From Jiangella asiatica (lineage in GTDB: Bacteria > Actinomycetota > Actinomycetes > Jiangellales > Jiangellaceae), in the NCBI RefSeq assembly GCF_004349065.1, contig NZ_SMKZ01000037.1, forward strand, positions 1-64,000: a stretch of 64,000 nucleotides of DNA, given 5' to 3'. This document shows, one piece after another, positions 8,687 to 16,919 of the stretch. The notes below the pieces were generated by a model, which did not search any database, was not told the DNA's origin, and saw only the letters and a list, made by a program, of their open reading frames with translations. Each line of letters starts with the position of its first letter. The stretch's first letter is position 1. Position numbers and translations under genes: made by a program.

Positions 8687-9529
8687 GTGCGCTACGGACT
8701 GAAGCTCAGCCAGCGGGCACCCATCGACGAGTACCGCGAGGTCTGGCGGATCGCCGACGATGCCGGCTTCGACCACTGCTGGAACATGGACCACTTCGCC
8801 ACCCTCGGCGACGACCCGACCGGCGACATCTTCGACGCCTGGACCCTGCTGGCGGCGATGGCCGAGGCCACCAGCCGGACCCGCATCGGCTGCATGGTCA
8901 CCGGCAACACGTACCGGCACCCGGGCGTCCTGGCCAAGATCGCCACGACCGTCGACCACCTGTCCGGCGGGCGGCTGGAGTTCGGGATCGGTGCCGCGTG
9001 GGCCGAGATCGAGCACGTCATGCTCGGCCTGCCGTTCGGCACGGTGGGGGACCGGCTGGACCGCCTGGACGAGGCGTGCCAGCTGATCAGGTCGCTGTGG
9101 ACCCAGCCGCATACCACCTTCGAGGGGCGGCACTACCAGCTTCGCGACGCCATCGCCGAGCCGAAACCCGTCCAGCGTCCGCACCCTCCCATCTGGATCG
9201 GCGGCAGCGGCCGTAAGCGGACCCTGCGGATCGCGGCCCAGTACGCCGACGTCTGGAACGCCTCCGGCGCCAGCCCCGAGGAGATGGCCGAGCTCTCCGC
9301 CGTCCTCGACCAGCACTGCGCCGACCTCGGCCGCGACCCCGCCACCATCCGCCGCACCGTCCAGGTGCGGCTGCCGCAGCCGGCCTCCGACGTGCTGCCG
9401 CTGGTCGAGCGGTACGCTCGCGCCGGCGTCGACGACATCATCCTGATCACGTACGCCGGCACCTCCCGAGCCGAGGCCGAGCAGGCCGCCGACCTGCTGC
9501 CGCGCCTGCGCGACATCGGCGCGGACTGA
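8687..9529 (+). CDS. LLM-class F420-dependent oxidoreductase
   Basis: A 280-residue luciferase-like TIM-barrel protein. Family signatures include the N-terminal barrel strand MRYGLKLSQ, DHFATLG, the RIGCMVTGNTYRHPGVLAKIATTVDHLSGGR block, GIGAAWAEIEH and PPIWIGGSGRKRTLRIAAQYADVWN. These match the actinobacterial F420-dependent LLM group. It probably transfers hydride between F420 and an organic substrate. The GTG start sits 33 bp after the monooxygenase. Together with the Ddn-like protein upstream it makes a small F420 redox cluster; the substrate is not inferable. Confidence 0.88.
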   Translation: MRYGLKLSQRAPIDEYREVWRIADDAGFDHCWNMDHFATLGDDPTGDIFDAWTLLAAMAEATSRTRIGCMVTGNTYRHPGVLAKIATTVDHLSGGRLEFGIGAAWAEIEHVMLGLPFGTVGDRLDRLDEACQLIRSLWTQPHTTFEGRHYQLRDAIAEPKPVQRPHPPIWIGGSGRKRTLRIAAQYADVWNASGASPEEMAELSAVLDQHCADLGRDPATIRRTVQVRLPQPASDVLPLVERYARAGVDDIILITYAGTSRAEAEQAADLLPRLRDIGAD

Positions 9530-9601
9530 CATTCGGGCAAGCTTCCCGGGTCGTTGCCGCGTAGAACCTGTGCTGAATCCGGTCGACGAAGGAGGACGAT
9601 C

Positions 9602-10423
9602 ATGGCGGTCGCCGAGCCGTGGAGTCCGGTCGACCTACCCAACGTCGTGATGCTGGACGGGCCGGCGCAGCCGTACCGCGGCAACGTGCACACCGAGCTG
9701 AAGCTCGTGCTGACGGAAGAGCCGTACGAGATCACGCGCCGCGAGGCCGTCCACGTCGTCCCGACGGGCCAGCTCATCGTGCTGCACGCCGACGAGGCCC
9801 ACTCCGGCCGTCCGCTCGCGACGCCCTCCGGCCGGTGGCGCATCATCTGCGTCCCGCCGGCCATGGTCGCCGAGGCCGCGGGCGGCCCGGGCGTGCGGTT
9901 CGACCCGCCGGTCGTCGACGACGCGTCGGCGGCGAAACTGTTCGAGGCGGTGTTCGACCTGCTCGAGGACGACGTACCGGCCGACGAGCGACGTCAGGCG
10001 CTGGTCGAGCTGGTGGCGGCGCTGCTCCCGTACGCCGACGGGGCGCGTTCCGGCTCGGCGCCGGTCGCCATCGGACGGTTGCGGGAGTACCTGGAGCAGC
10101 ACCGCGACCGCAACGTGGCGCTCGACGAGCTCGCGGCGGTCGTCGGCATGAGCAAGTACCGCATGGTGCGCGCGTGCACCGTCCAGTTCGGCGCCGCGCC
10201 GCACGCGCTTCACCTGCAGCTTCGGCTGGACCTCGCGCGCGACCTGATTCGCCGCGGCGTCCCGCTGGCCGACGTCGCCGTCGCCACCGGATTCCACGAC
10301 CAGCCGCACCTCGGGCGCACGTTCGCGCGCGCCTACGGGCAGACGCCCGCGCAGTACCGGGCCGCGTGGTCCGGCGCCGGCGACACCCGCAAGCTGGCTT
10401 TCGGCGTCAGCGAACGACCTTGA
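9602..10423 (+). CDS. AraC family transcriptional regulator
   Basis: This 273-residue activator has an N-terminal cupin-like AraC_binding domain (residues ~10-90) and a C-terminal double helix-turn-helix. The HTH contains LDELAAVVGMSKYRMVRAC for the first unit and VPLADVAVATGFHDQPHLGRTF with AYGQTPAQYR for the second. A strong GAAGGAGG precedes the ATG. Its 3' end overlaps by 17 bp the 3' end of the convergent F420:NADP-reductase-like gene. The inducer and targets are unknown; the LLM gene upstream is the nearest candidate. Confidence 0.88.
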   Translation: MAVAEPWSPVDLPNVVMLDGPAQPYRGNVHTELKLVLTEEPYEITRREAVHVVPTGQLIVLHADEAHSGRPLATPSGRWRIICVPPAMVAEAAGGPGVRFDPPVVDDASAAKLFEAVFDLLEDDVPADERRQALVELVAALLPYADGARSGSAPVAIGRLREYLEQHRDRNVALDELAAVVGMSKYRMVRACTVQFGAAPHALHLQLRLDLARDLIRRGVPLADVAVATGFHDQPHLGRTFARAYGQTPAQYRAAWSGAGDTRKLAFGVSERP

Positions 10424-11078
10424 TGTTGAACATGGGGGTGCCGGCCGCGCCCCACAGCCGCAGCCAGAACCCGACGAACATCTCCGCGCCACGGGCCGTG
10501 GTGATGTCGCCGAGATCGATGACGTCGGCGTGGCCGAAGCTTTGCAGCAGCTCGGTGACCCGCGCCTTCGCCGTCGCGTCGTCGCCGGACACGAACACGG
10601 AATGGTCGCCGCCCGCCAGCAGCTCAGGGTCAGCCATCAGCGTGGCGTTCATGGTGTTGAGCGTCTTGACGACGCGGGCGCCCGGGTAGGCGCGCTGGAG
10701 CCGCTCGCCGAGCGAGTCCGTGTCCTTGACGAACAGCGTCGGAGGGACGCCGGCGGAGAAGTCCAGCGGGTTCGTGACGTCGACAACGATCTTGCCATCC
10801 AGGTTGGCCTCGCCGGCCCGAGCCAGGACGTCCAGGGCACCGGCCCCGTTGCCGGCGAGGACCACCAGCTCCGCCGCGGCCTTCGCGGCCTCGGCGAACG
10901 TCGCCAGCCGGACGCCGGGGTGATCGGCGGTCCAGGCGGAGAACGGCTGGTCGGGCTCGGACCGCGCCAGCGTGGCCGCCGGGTCCCGCGTACCTACGAC
11001 GACCTCGTGGCCCAGATCCTCCAGCCGGCCGGCGATCGACCGGCCGACCATCCCAGTGCCGAGAACCGCTACTGGCAT
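10407..11078 (-). CDS. NADP-dependent F420-reductase-like protein (F420_oxidored domain)
   Basis: A 223-residue Rossmann protein beginning MPVAVLGTGMVGRSIAGRL, the nucleotide-binding motif of the NADPH:F420 oxidoreductase (Fno) family. TRDPAAT follows the second strand, and VDVTNPLDF and VVKTLNTMNATLM match the family. Enzymes of this group move hydride between NADP(H) and F420, but many homologues are annotated only as NAD(P)-binding oxidoreductases. The start has GAGAGGA upstream; a longer start 18 codons earlier is possible but has a weaker RBS. It could supply reduced F420 to the nearby Ddn and LLM enzymes (inference). Confidence 0.8.
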   Translation of the reverse strand: MPVAVLGTGMVGRSIAGRLEDLGHEVVVGTRDPAATLARSEPDQPFSAWTADHPGVRLATFAEAAKAAAELVVLAGNGAGALDVLARAGEANLDGKIVVDVTNPLDFSAGVPPTLFVKDTDSLGERLQRAYPGARVVKTLNTMNATLMADPELLAGGDHSVFVSGDDATAKARVTELLQSFGHADVIDLGDITTARGAEMFVGFWLRLWGAAGTPMFNIKVVR

Positions 11079-11226
11079 GAATGATCGAATCCTCTCGGTT
11101 CGTGCGGGCGACGTGCCGGATCCACTGTTCATCGCGCGCGGGCCGGAGGTCTTGTAGGAAGTTGCCCGGACGGGATCGCCGAGCGCGAGTACGGTGGGTC
11201 AACAAGCATGGTGGGAGGTGAGCGCC

Positions 11227-11616
11227 ATGGGCGCCTTCACCGTCGTGTTCGACAACCGTCCCGGCCGGCTGGCCCAACTGTGCGAGGTGATGGCCGCCCG
11301 CGGCGTCAACCTCGTCATCTGCGGCGTCGCGCATGGCGAAACCGGCACCATCGCCTTCATCGCCGACGACGAGACCGCCGCCCGGACCGCCCTGCAGGAC
11401 TCCGACCTACCGGCCACCGAGCGGCCCTCGCTGACCGTGCGGTTGAAGAACGCACCCGGCGCGGGAGCCGCCATGTTCCGGCGCCTCGCCGACAACGGCG
11501 TGAACGTCGAGGTCTTTCTCCCGGTTCGGGTCTCCGACACCCAGTTCATGGCCGTCCTCTGCGTCGACGACGACGAGGCGGCCCGCTCGGTGCTCGGCAG
11601 CCAGATCGCCGGCTGA
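11227..11616 (+). CDS. tandem ACT-domain protein
   Basis: A 129-residue protein with two ACT folds: AFTVVFDNRPGRLAQLCEVMAARGVNL, and SLTVRLKNAPGAGAAMFRRLADNGVNVEVF in the second half. ACT domains bind amino acids and regulate enzymes. This stand-alone form has no catalytic part, so a small-ligand sensor role is likely, with the ligand unknown. GGGAGGTGAGCG upstream fixes the ATG at 11227; an upstream in-frame ATG at 11194 lacks a better site. It is divergent from the F420-reductase-like gene. Confidence 0.8.
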   Translation: MGAFTVVFDNRPGRLAQLCEVMAARGVNLVICGVAHGETGTIAFIADDETAARTALQDSDLPATERPSLTVRLKNAPGAGAAMFRRLADNGVNVEVFLPVRVSDTQFMAVLCVDDDEAARSVLGSQIAG

Positions 11617-12082
11617 GGTCGCGTTGGTTCCGGGCGGCCGCCGTGGTGTCGGTTGGCGCGGAGCATGACGATGTGGGCCTCATCGTGTCTGTCGATCGAT
11701 TCGGCCCATGCGCCGGCGGGCGGGATCGGCATGGTGTCGCCCCGGTCGGGACGGGTACGGGAACCAGCCAGACCCGGCGACACCACTTGATCATCAACGA
11801 TCCATCGCACCACTAGGACTGTGCGTGCTTCACCATGCATGTATGCCCCGTGAAGGACGTGATGTCCTGGTGATGGCCCCCGCCAGGCCGCAGCGATCCC
11901 GCACCGTTCACCGCACCTCCCCGGCCCAGCAGGTGACCGGAACGGCCTGTCACGATCGGTGGTGTGGGGGCACCTATAGGTGGTGACAGGGCCAATTCGA
12001 CGAGTCCGGTGCGCCGGACGGCGGAAGAGTCGTAAGATCATCGGTTCGATTCCGCACGGTCGGGCGTTGGGAGACGCACGGA
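11617..12082. other. 466-bp intergenic region with hairpin and dispersed repeat
   Basis: No gene is recognised on either strand. It holds a 10-bp inverted repeat TGGTGTCGCC/GGCGACACCA (11732-11785, 34-nt loop), repeat copy B (11788-11876), the small palindrome GTCCGG-tgcg-CCGGAC (12005-12020) and an isolated GGTTCGATTCC string near 12043 that resembles a tRNA T-loop but has no matching stem. The last ~60 bp should contain the promoter of the downstream lipoprotein gene. Confidence 0.6.
11788..11876 (+). repeat. dispersed TGATCA intergenic repeat, copy B
   Basis: An 89-bp element opening TGATCATCAAC and closing GTCCTGGTGATGG. It aligns over its whole length with the reverse strand of 57180-57267, sharing TGCTTCACCA, ATGTA, GTCCT and GTGATG blocks at matching spacing, and more loosely with 5625-5700. 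It lies downstream of the ACT gene. Confidence 0.6.
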
Positions 12083-12697
12083 ATGACGAGACGAACACAC
12101 GCCGCGGTGGTGGCTGCCCTGGTGGCGGCGGTGGCAGCAGGCTGCGGAGGTGACCAGGAGGAACCGGAGCCCAGCGACCCGTCGCCCGCGACGACGGAGC
12201 CCGCCCTCACCGCCCCACCCACGACGACACCTGAGGAGCAAGCCGAAGCCGAGATCATCGCCATTTTCGAAGACCTGATCGCCGCGTGGGATGAGTTCAA
12301 GTCGAGCGCCAGCGACTACGGAGGCGGAAGTGGCATTGCTTGGAACGTGGAGCTGGTCGAGACGTGGCCGCTAAAAGCGCAGGCAAGCGTAGAACTAACG
12401 AATTGGGTGGCGGTCTGGCGTCAGACGGAGATTGAGCAGCGCGGTAACTCAGTCATCGTCGGACACGAGGTGGCCACCATCCAGTTCGATGCTGCCGGCA
12501 GTGGTCTTCATGAGGCGGCATCAACGGCGTGCCTCGATCTAAGTGCTCTGCGATACGTCACGTTCGATGAAGATGTCGCAGAACTGGATTACGTGCCTGA
12601 CCGCTCGCAGACCTGGACTATGGACTGGGCATTCGGGCCAGATAAGGCTGATTGGCGGCTTGAGGCCATCGACATCACGCGAAACGAGCAATGTTGA
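12083..12697 (+). CDS. putative lipoprotein of unknown function
   Basis: A 204-residue secreted lipoprotein. The signal peptide AAVVAALVAAVAAGC ends in a lipobox with the lipidated Cys at about residue 21. An acidic, Pro/Thr-rich linker follows (EEPEPSDPSPATTEPAL). The folded part (from ~residue 50) has a helix with a Trp-Asp pattern (IAAWDEFKSSASDYG) reminiscent of actinobacterial 'DUF4878-like/NTF2-like' surface proteins, though not assignable. The stop overlaps the next gene by 7 bp, so both are cotranscribed. Base composition drops from about 12.3 kb, which may indicate acquisition. Confidence 0.7.
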   Translation: MTRRTHAAVVAALVAAVAAGCGGDQEEPEPSDPSPATTEPALTAPPTTTPEEQAEAEIIAIFEDLIAAWDEFKSSASDYGGGSGIAWNVELVETWPLKAQASVELTNWVAVWRQTEIEQRGNSVIVGHEVATIQFDAAGSGLHEAASTACLDLSALRYVTFDEDVAELDYVPDRSQTWTMDWAFGPDKADWRLEAIDITRNEQC

Positions 12698-13647
12698 GCC
12701 GGATGGCCAGGGTCGTTTTGTGCGTGTTGCTACTGCAGCTTGCGCTCAGTGAATTGGCTACGGCGGACGATGGTTGTCCTCCCGGCACCTTCTACAACGG
12801 TTCGGGTTGCGTGCACCCGGAGCCTCCTATTGATGACGAGCTGGGTCATCTCACCGGTTGCACGCAGCAGGAGCCACTGGTGGACCCAGCACCGTGCCAG
12901 ATCGCTGGTTTCGAGTTCGCGGCAGTCCTTGATCGCTACGTCCGGCCACTAGAGCGCTACGAGAACGAGCTGTATCGGCCGCCGGATGGGGGGTTGAGTC
13001 ACCTCGGGTACTGGGAAGGTCCGCCGGACCAGGGGTGGATGTACGAGTGGCGCAAGCTGGCGGGCTGGGGCGGCGGCATCCACTGGGGCGCGTATGGGCT
13101 GATGTGGTTGGCCGAGGCGCCCGGCACGGAGCAACCCGTCATCGATCCGGAAGCGGTGGCGCAGGGGATCCTCGACTCCATGCCGCGCGAGCCGGTGGAG
13201 ATCGGGCTGGCGCCGACTCCGCTCGAACAGAACCCGGACAGCATCGGGCTGGTCGGCGCGCCGGTGTGGATGTGGGTCGCCGACCCGGAGACTACGACCT
13301 GGGGACCGCTGGAGGAGTCCGTCACCGTCGGCGGTGTCACGGTGACTGTCACCACCACCGTCGAGCAGGTCCAATGGGACATGGGTGACGGAGGCTCCAT
13401 CACCTGCGGCACGCCCGGGCGGGAGTATCGCGTGGCGTACGGCGTCCGTGACTCACCCGACTGCGGCTACCGCTACGAGCACACCAGCCGCGACCAGCCG
13501 GGAACCGCCTACCGGGTCAGCGCCACCAGCACGTGGACGGCGACGTGGACGGCGACCACCGGAGCCTCCGGCGCGCTGGACGCGGAGCCGTTGACGTCCA
13601 CGGTCCAGGTGCGTATCGGCGAGAGGCAGACCATCGAAATCGGCTGA
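12691..13647 (+). CDS. secreted protein of unknown function, cotranscribed with the upstream lipoprotein
   Basis: A 318-residue exported protein. A hydrophobic signal (MARVVLCVLLLQLALSE) is followed by a mature domain rich in Cys, Pro and Trp: CPPGTFYNGSGCVHP, DLGYWEGPPDQ-like tracts, and a C-terminal beta-rich region (VTVGGVTVTVTTTVEQVQWDMGDGG, then WTATWTATTGAS). Similar proteins next to lipoproteins are common in actinobacteria, often with the misleading label 'ATP/GTP-binding protein'; no nucleotide-binding motif is visible here. The MLSR start overlaps the previous stop. Likely extracellular or wall-associated. Confidence 0.65.
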   Translation: MLSRMARVVLCVLLLQLALSELATADDGCPPGTFYNGSGCVHPEPPIDDELGHLTGCTQQEPLVDPAPCQIAGFEFAAVLDRYVRPLERYENELYRPPDGGLSHLGYWEGPPDQGWMYEWRKLAGWGGGIHWGAYGLMWLAEAPGTEQPVIDPEAVAQGILDSMPREPVEIGLAPTPLEQNPDSIGLVGAPVWMWVADPETTTWGPLEESVTVGGVTVTVTTTVEQVQWDMGDGGSITCGTPGREYRVAYGVRDSPDCGYRYEHTSRDQPGTAYRVSATSTWTATWTATTGASGALDAEPLTSTVQVRIGERQTIEIG

Positions 13648-13760
13648 CCCGCGCATCGCGACGCCGGGCCATGCTGGCCTCAGCGGTACGGATCGGTCAG
13701 GGCGGTATGGACCGGCGGAGGCGGCGTCGGCCGGTGCACCGAGCCGGGCTGGCGACGCCG

Positions 13761-14573
13761 TCACTGCCGGATGCCGGTCACCAGGACGCTCCCGGCGCTG
13801 GAGAACGCCCTAATCTCGTGGCGGGCGCCGGACATCGTCGGCACCTCGACGCGGGCGTCGCCGATGCTGGAGTCGGTCTCGACGTCGTACGTGACGTCGT
13901 CCGGGACCTCGACGGTGACGTCGCCGGCGCTGGACTCCGCGTCCAACGAGGTCGGCGGGGTGACCGCGGAGACGTACACCGACCCGGCACTCGACGTCGC
14001 CTTCACGACCGAGGCGTCCACGTTCTCGAGCTCGACGGAGCCGGCGGCCGAGTGCGCGGTCACCGGGCCGCGGTGGTCCGACACCAGCACGTCGCCGGCG
14101 CTGGACTCCAGGATGGCCTCGGCCGACAGCCCTGACACCGACAGAGTCCCTGCCGACACCTGCGCGACGACGACGGCGTCGGCAGGTACGGTGATCGTCA
14201 CGTCGGACTGGCACCACAGGCCGAGGAAGACGCCGGAGTCGCAGCCACCGGTCACCCGCAGGGTCGTCCCGTCGACCTCGTGGTCGATGCCGCCGTCGCG
14301 CAGCCACCCGGACCGCGCGGAGAAGTCGAGCGTGGTCTCCCCGTCCGGGGAGCCGACGACGTCCACCCGGCCCGAGGCGACCTCGATCTCGACCCGCAAG
14401 ATCGTCTCCGGGACCGTGACCGTCTCGCTGGAGTGCGTGATCCAGTACAGCGCGGTCACGCCGGCGAACCCCACGGCGATCACGGCCGCCACGGACAGCC
14501 CGCGCCGGACCGGCCGCCGGACCGTGCGACCCGTGCCGCGCCTGATCGTTCTCGCCCCTGCCTCGTTGGACAT
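13761..14573 (-). CDS. DUF4097-type beta-solenoid membrane-anchored protein
   Basis: A 270-residue protein with an Arg-rich cytoplasmic start, one transmembrane helix (LSVAAVIAVGFAGVTALYW, ~residues 27-45) and an extracytoplasmic repeat domain. The repeats SAGTLSV, SSAGDVLV, SAAGSVELENV, SSAGSVYVSAV, SSAGDVTVEV and SSIGDARVEV make the regular rungs of the DUF4097/DUF2807 'adhesin' solenoid. Such proteins sit in envelope-stress or sensory operons; the role here is unknown. The ATG directly abuts a 17-bp palindrome (14574-14590), so expression is probably repressed by a DNA-binding protein. Confidence 0.75.
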   Translation of the reverse strand: MSNEAGARTIRRGTGRTVRRPVRRGLSVAAVIAVGFAGVTALYWITHSSETVTVPETILRVEIEVASGRVDVVGSPDGETTLDFSARSGWLRDGGIDHEVDGTTLRVTGGCDSGVFLGLWCQSDVTITVPADAVVVAQVSAGTLSVSGLSAEAILESSAGDVLVSDHRGPVTAHSAAGSVELENVDASVVKATSSAGSVYVSAVTPPTSLDAESSAGDVTVEVPDDVTYDVETDSSIGDARVEVPTMSGARHEIRAFSSAGSVLVTGIRQ

Positions 14574-14590
14574 GGTCCTACGTTAGGACC
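14574..14590. promoter_or_regulatory. 17-bp operator palindrome abutting a start codon
   Basis: GGTCCTA-cgt-TAGGACC ends one base before the ATG of the minus-strand DUF4097 gene. On that strand the centre reads TAACGT, a plausible -10 eight bases before the ATG, suggesting a leaderless message whose promoter is covered by a repressor. No regulator gene is adjacent, so the binding protein is encoded elsewhere. Confidence 0.55.
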
Positions 14591-14692
14591 GGATACACCG
14601 CTCGCGGTTCCGACTCGATGACGAACGCTCCCTGATTCCGCGCCCAGGGTCCACCCTGACCCGAAGGCCGGGAACGCACCCTGCGACAGGCG

Positions 14693-15871
14693 TTACGGCG
14701 ACAGCGTCAGCCGCAGGATCCGGTCGTCGCCCTCGCGCGCGTCCCCGCGCCCGTCGGTGTTGTTGGTCAGCACCCACAGCGTGCCGTCCGGGGCGACGAC
14801 GGCGTCGCGGAGCCGGCCGTAGTCCTCGACGAACGCCACCGGCGAGCCCGCCGCGCCGTCGACGTACGGGACCTGCCACAGCCGTTCGCCGCGCAGGGCG
14901 GCGACGAAGAACGTGTCGCGTACGTAGGCCAGCCCGCTCGGCGACGCTTCGGCGGTGGGGCGCCATTCGACGACGGGGTCGACGTAGCGCTCGTCGCCGG
15001 CGATGCCCTCGACGTCGGGCCAGCCGTAGTTGGCGCCGGCCTGGATGCGGTTGAGCTCGTCGGCGGCCCGGTCGCCGAACTCCGAGGCCCACAGTTGGCC
15101 GTCGTCGTCGAAGGCGAGGCCCTCGATGTTGCGGTGGCCGAAGGACCAGATGGGGGAGCCGGGGAACGGGTTGTCCGCCGGTACCTCGCCGGCCGGCGTC
15201 ATGCGCAGGATCTTGCCGCCGAGCCTCTCGAGGTCCTGCGCGTCCTCGGGGTTGCCGCTCTCGCCGGTGGAGATGTAGAGCATGTCGTCCGGGCCGAACA
15301 GGAGCCGGCCGCCGTCGTGGCGGGTGCCGGCCGGGATGCCGTCGATGACCACCTCGAACGGTCCCAGGGCGCCGTCGGCGTAGGTGGTGCGCTGCACGAC
15401 GTTCTGCGAGCCCATGGTCGCGTAGACATACAGCGTGGACGGCGACCGCGGGTCGAACGCGATGCCCAGCAGGCCGCCCTCGCCCTCACCGTCGACCCCG
15501 GGCACCGCGCCGACCGGCGTCACCGAGCCGGTGTCGTCGACCAGCACGATGGTGCCCTCGTCGCGCTGCGTGACCAGGGCGCTGCCGTCGGGCAGGAACG
15601 CGATGCTCCACGGCGCGTCGAGCCCGGTGACGATCTCCTCGGCGGCCGTCGGGGTGACCGGGCCGGGCGCGGGAACGGGCGACGACGGCTCCGACGGGGT
15701 GCCGGTGTCCAATGTCGGCGCGGGCGAATCCGTCCCCGACGGCGAGCCGGACGCCGACGGCGACCCGCTGGACCCGTCCGAGGCGTCCTCGTCATCGGAG
15801 CCTGCGCACCCGGCCAGCAGGACGACTGAGGCGACGACGGAGACGGCGACGAGTGTTCGTCGGGCGGACAC
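14693..15871 (-). CDS. PQQ-dependent sugar dehydrogenase-like lipoprotein (GSDH family)
   Basis: A 392-residue exported beta-propeller of the glucose/sorbosone dehydrogenase family. The signal peptide ends in LLAGC (lipobox), then a Ser/Pro/Asp-rich linker, then the catalytic propeller: LDAPWSIAFLPDGSALVTQRD, GEGGLLGIAFDP, HDGGRLLFGPDDMLYISTGE and SFGHRNIEGLAFDDDGQLW. Members oxidise aldoses outside the cell using PQQ, though some homologues lack activity. The GTG at 15871 puts the signal peptide at the N-terminus; a longer in-frame extension has no signal function. It is divergent from a hydroxyacid dehydrogenase with 40 bp between them. Confidence 0.85.
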   Translation of the reverse strand: MSARRTLVAVSVVASVVLLAGCAGSDDEDASDGSSGSPSASGSPSGTDSPAPTLDTGTPSEPSSPVPAPGPVTPTAAEEIVTGLDAPWSIAFLPDGSALVTQRDEGTIVLVDDTGSVTPVGAVPGVDGEGEGGLLGIAFDPRSPSTLYVYATMGSQNVVQRTTYADGALGPFEVVIDGIPAGTRHDGGRLLFGPDDMLYISTGESGNPEDAQDLERLGGKILRMTPAGEVPADNPFPGSPIWSFGHRNIEGLAFDDDGQLWASEFGDRAADELNRIQAGANYGWPDVEGIAGDERYVDPVVEWRPTAEASPSGLAYVRDTFFVAALRGERLWQVPYVDGAAGSPVAFVEDYGRLRDAVVAPDGTLWVLTNNTDGRGDAREGDDRILRLTLSP

Positions 15872-15911
15872 CGCACCATCCTGACACGCGGCAGCGGTAG
15901 GTTCGAGAGCC

Positions 15912-16871
15912 ATGGTTGACGTACTCATCCCGTATCCGGCGCACTCGTTGGCTCTGCCGCCCGGCCTCGACGTGCACACCTGGGCCGGCGAGTCGACGGC
16001 GAAGTCCGGCCCCGAGCTGATGACCAGCGCCGACACGTCGGACATTCCGGATCAGGAGGTCTTGGACCGGGTGGAGCTGTACGTCATCCCGTACAGCTTC
16101 GCGGCACCGGCCACCGACCTGATCGAACGGATGCCGAAGCTGCGCGTCGTGCAGACACTGACCGCCGGCTACGAGCACGTCCTCCCGCACCTGCGGGACG
16201 GGCTGACACTGTGCAACGCCCGCGGCGTGCACGACGCCAGCACGGCCGAGCTCGCGGTGACGCTGACGCTGGCGTCGCTGAGGGGCGTCCCGGAGTTCGT
16301 GCGTGCCGCGCCGTCCGGCGACTGGCTGCAGGCGTGGTACGAGTCGCTGGCGGACAAGACGGTGCTGGTGGTCGGATACGGCGCGATCGGCCGGGCCATC
16401 GAGGCGCGGCTGCTGCCGTTCGAGTGCGACGTGCTCAAGGTCGCCCGGACCGCGCGGGAGGGCGTCGCCGGCTATGACTCCCTGCCGGAGCTGCTCGGTC
16501 GCGCCGACGTCGTCATCCTGATCTGCCCGTTGACCGACGAGACGCGCGGCATGGTCGACGCGGACTTCCTGGCGCGCATGCGCGACGGCGCGCTGCTGGT
16601 GAACGTCGCGCGCGGGCCGATCGTGCGGACCGACGCGCTGGTCGCGGAGCTGGAGACCGGCCGGCTGCGCGCGGGCATGGACGTCACCGACCCCGAGCCG
16701 CTGCCGCCCGGCCACCCGCTGTGGACGCTACCGAACGCGCTGATCTCGCCGCACGTCGGCGGGCTGTCGTCGGCGTTCCACCCGCGGGCGAAGCGGCTGG
16801 TGCAGTCGCAGCTGACCCGGCTGGCGGCTGGCGAGCCGATGGCGAACGTCGTTGTCGGACCCGAGGCGTAG
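15912..16871 (+). CDS. D-2-hydroxyacid dehydrogenase, NAD(P)-dependent
   Basis: A 319-residue member of the D-isomer-specific 2-hydroxyacid dehydrogenase family, which interconverts 2-oxo acids and D-2-hydroxy acids. The NAD-binding fold KTVLVVGYGAIGRAIEARL is central. Catalytic Arg, Glu and His lie in NVARGPIVRTDAL, the TDPEPLPPGHPL segment and ISPHVGG. A -10-like TAGGTT (15898-15903) is 8 nt before the ATG, so the message may be leaderless. The family does not fix the substrate. The gene is monocistronic. Confidence 0.9.
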   Translation: MVDVLIPYPAHSLALPPGLDVHTWAGESTAKSGPELMTSADTSDIPDQEVLDRVELYVIPYSFAAPATDLIERMPKLRVVQTLTAGYEHVLPHLRDGLTLCNARGVHDASTAELAVTLTLASLRGVPEFVRAAPSGDWLQAWYESLADKTVLVVGYGAIGRAIEARLLPFECDVLKVARTAREGVAGYDSLPELLGRADVVILICPLTDETRGMVDADFLARMRDGALLVNVARGPIVRTDALVAELETGRLRAGMDVTDPEPLPPGHPLWTLPNALISPHVGGLSSAFHPRAKRLVQSQLTRLAAGEPMANVVVGPEA

Positions 16872-16919
16872 CCTGGCTCCCTGACAGCAACGCCGCTGCA
16901 CCCTGGGGAGGCGACCACC

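Noticed and set aside
7406-9532. 708-codon minus-strand frame opposite the monooxygenase and LLM genes
   Set aside because: Both plus-strand genes have strong family motifs; the antisense frame has none.
12030-12070. tRNA-like T-loop string GGTTCGATTCC before the lipoprotein gene
   Set aside because: Only three base pairs of T-stem can form, and no D-arm, anticodon arm or acceptor stem can be folded around it.
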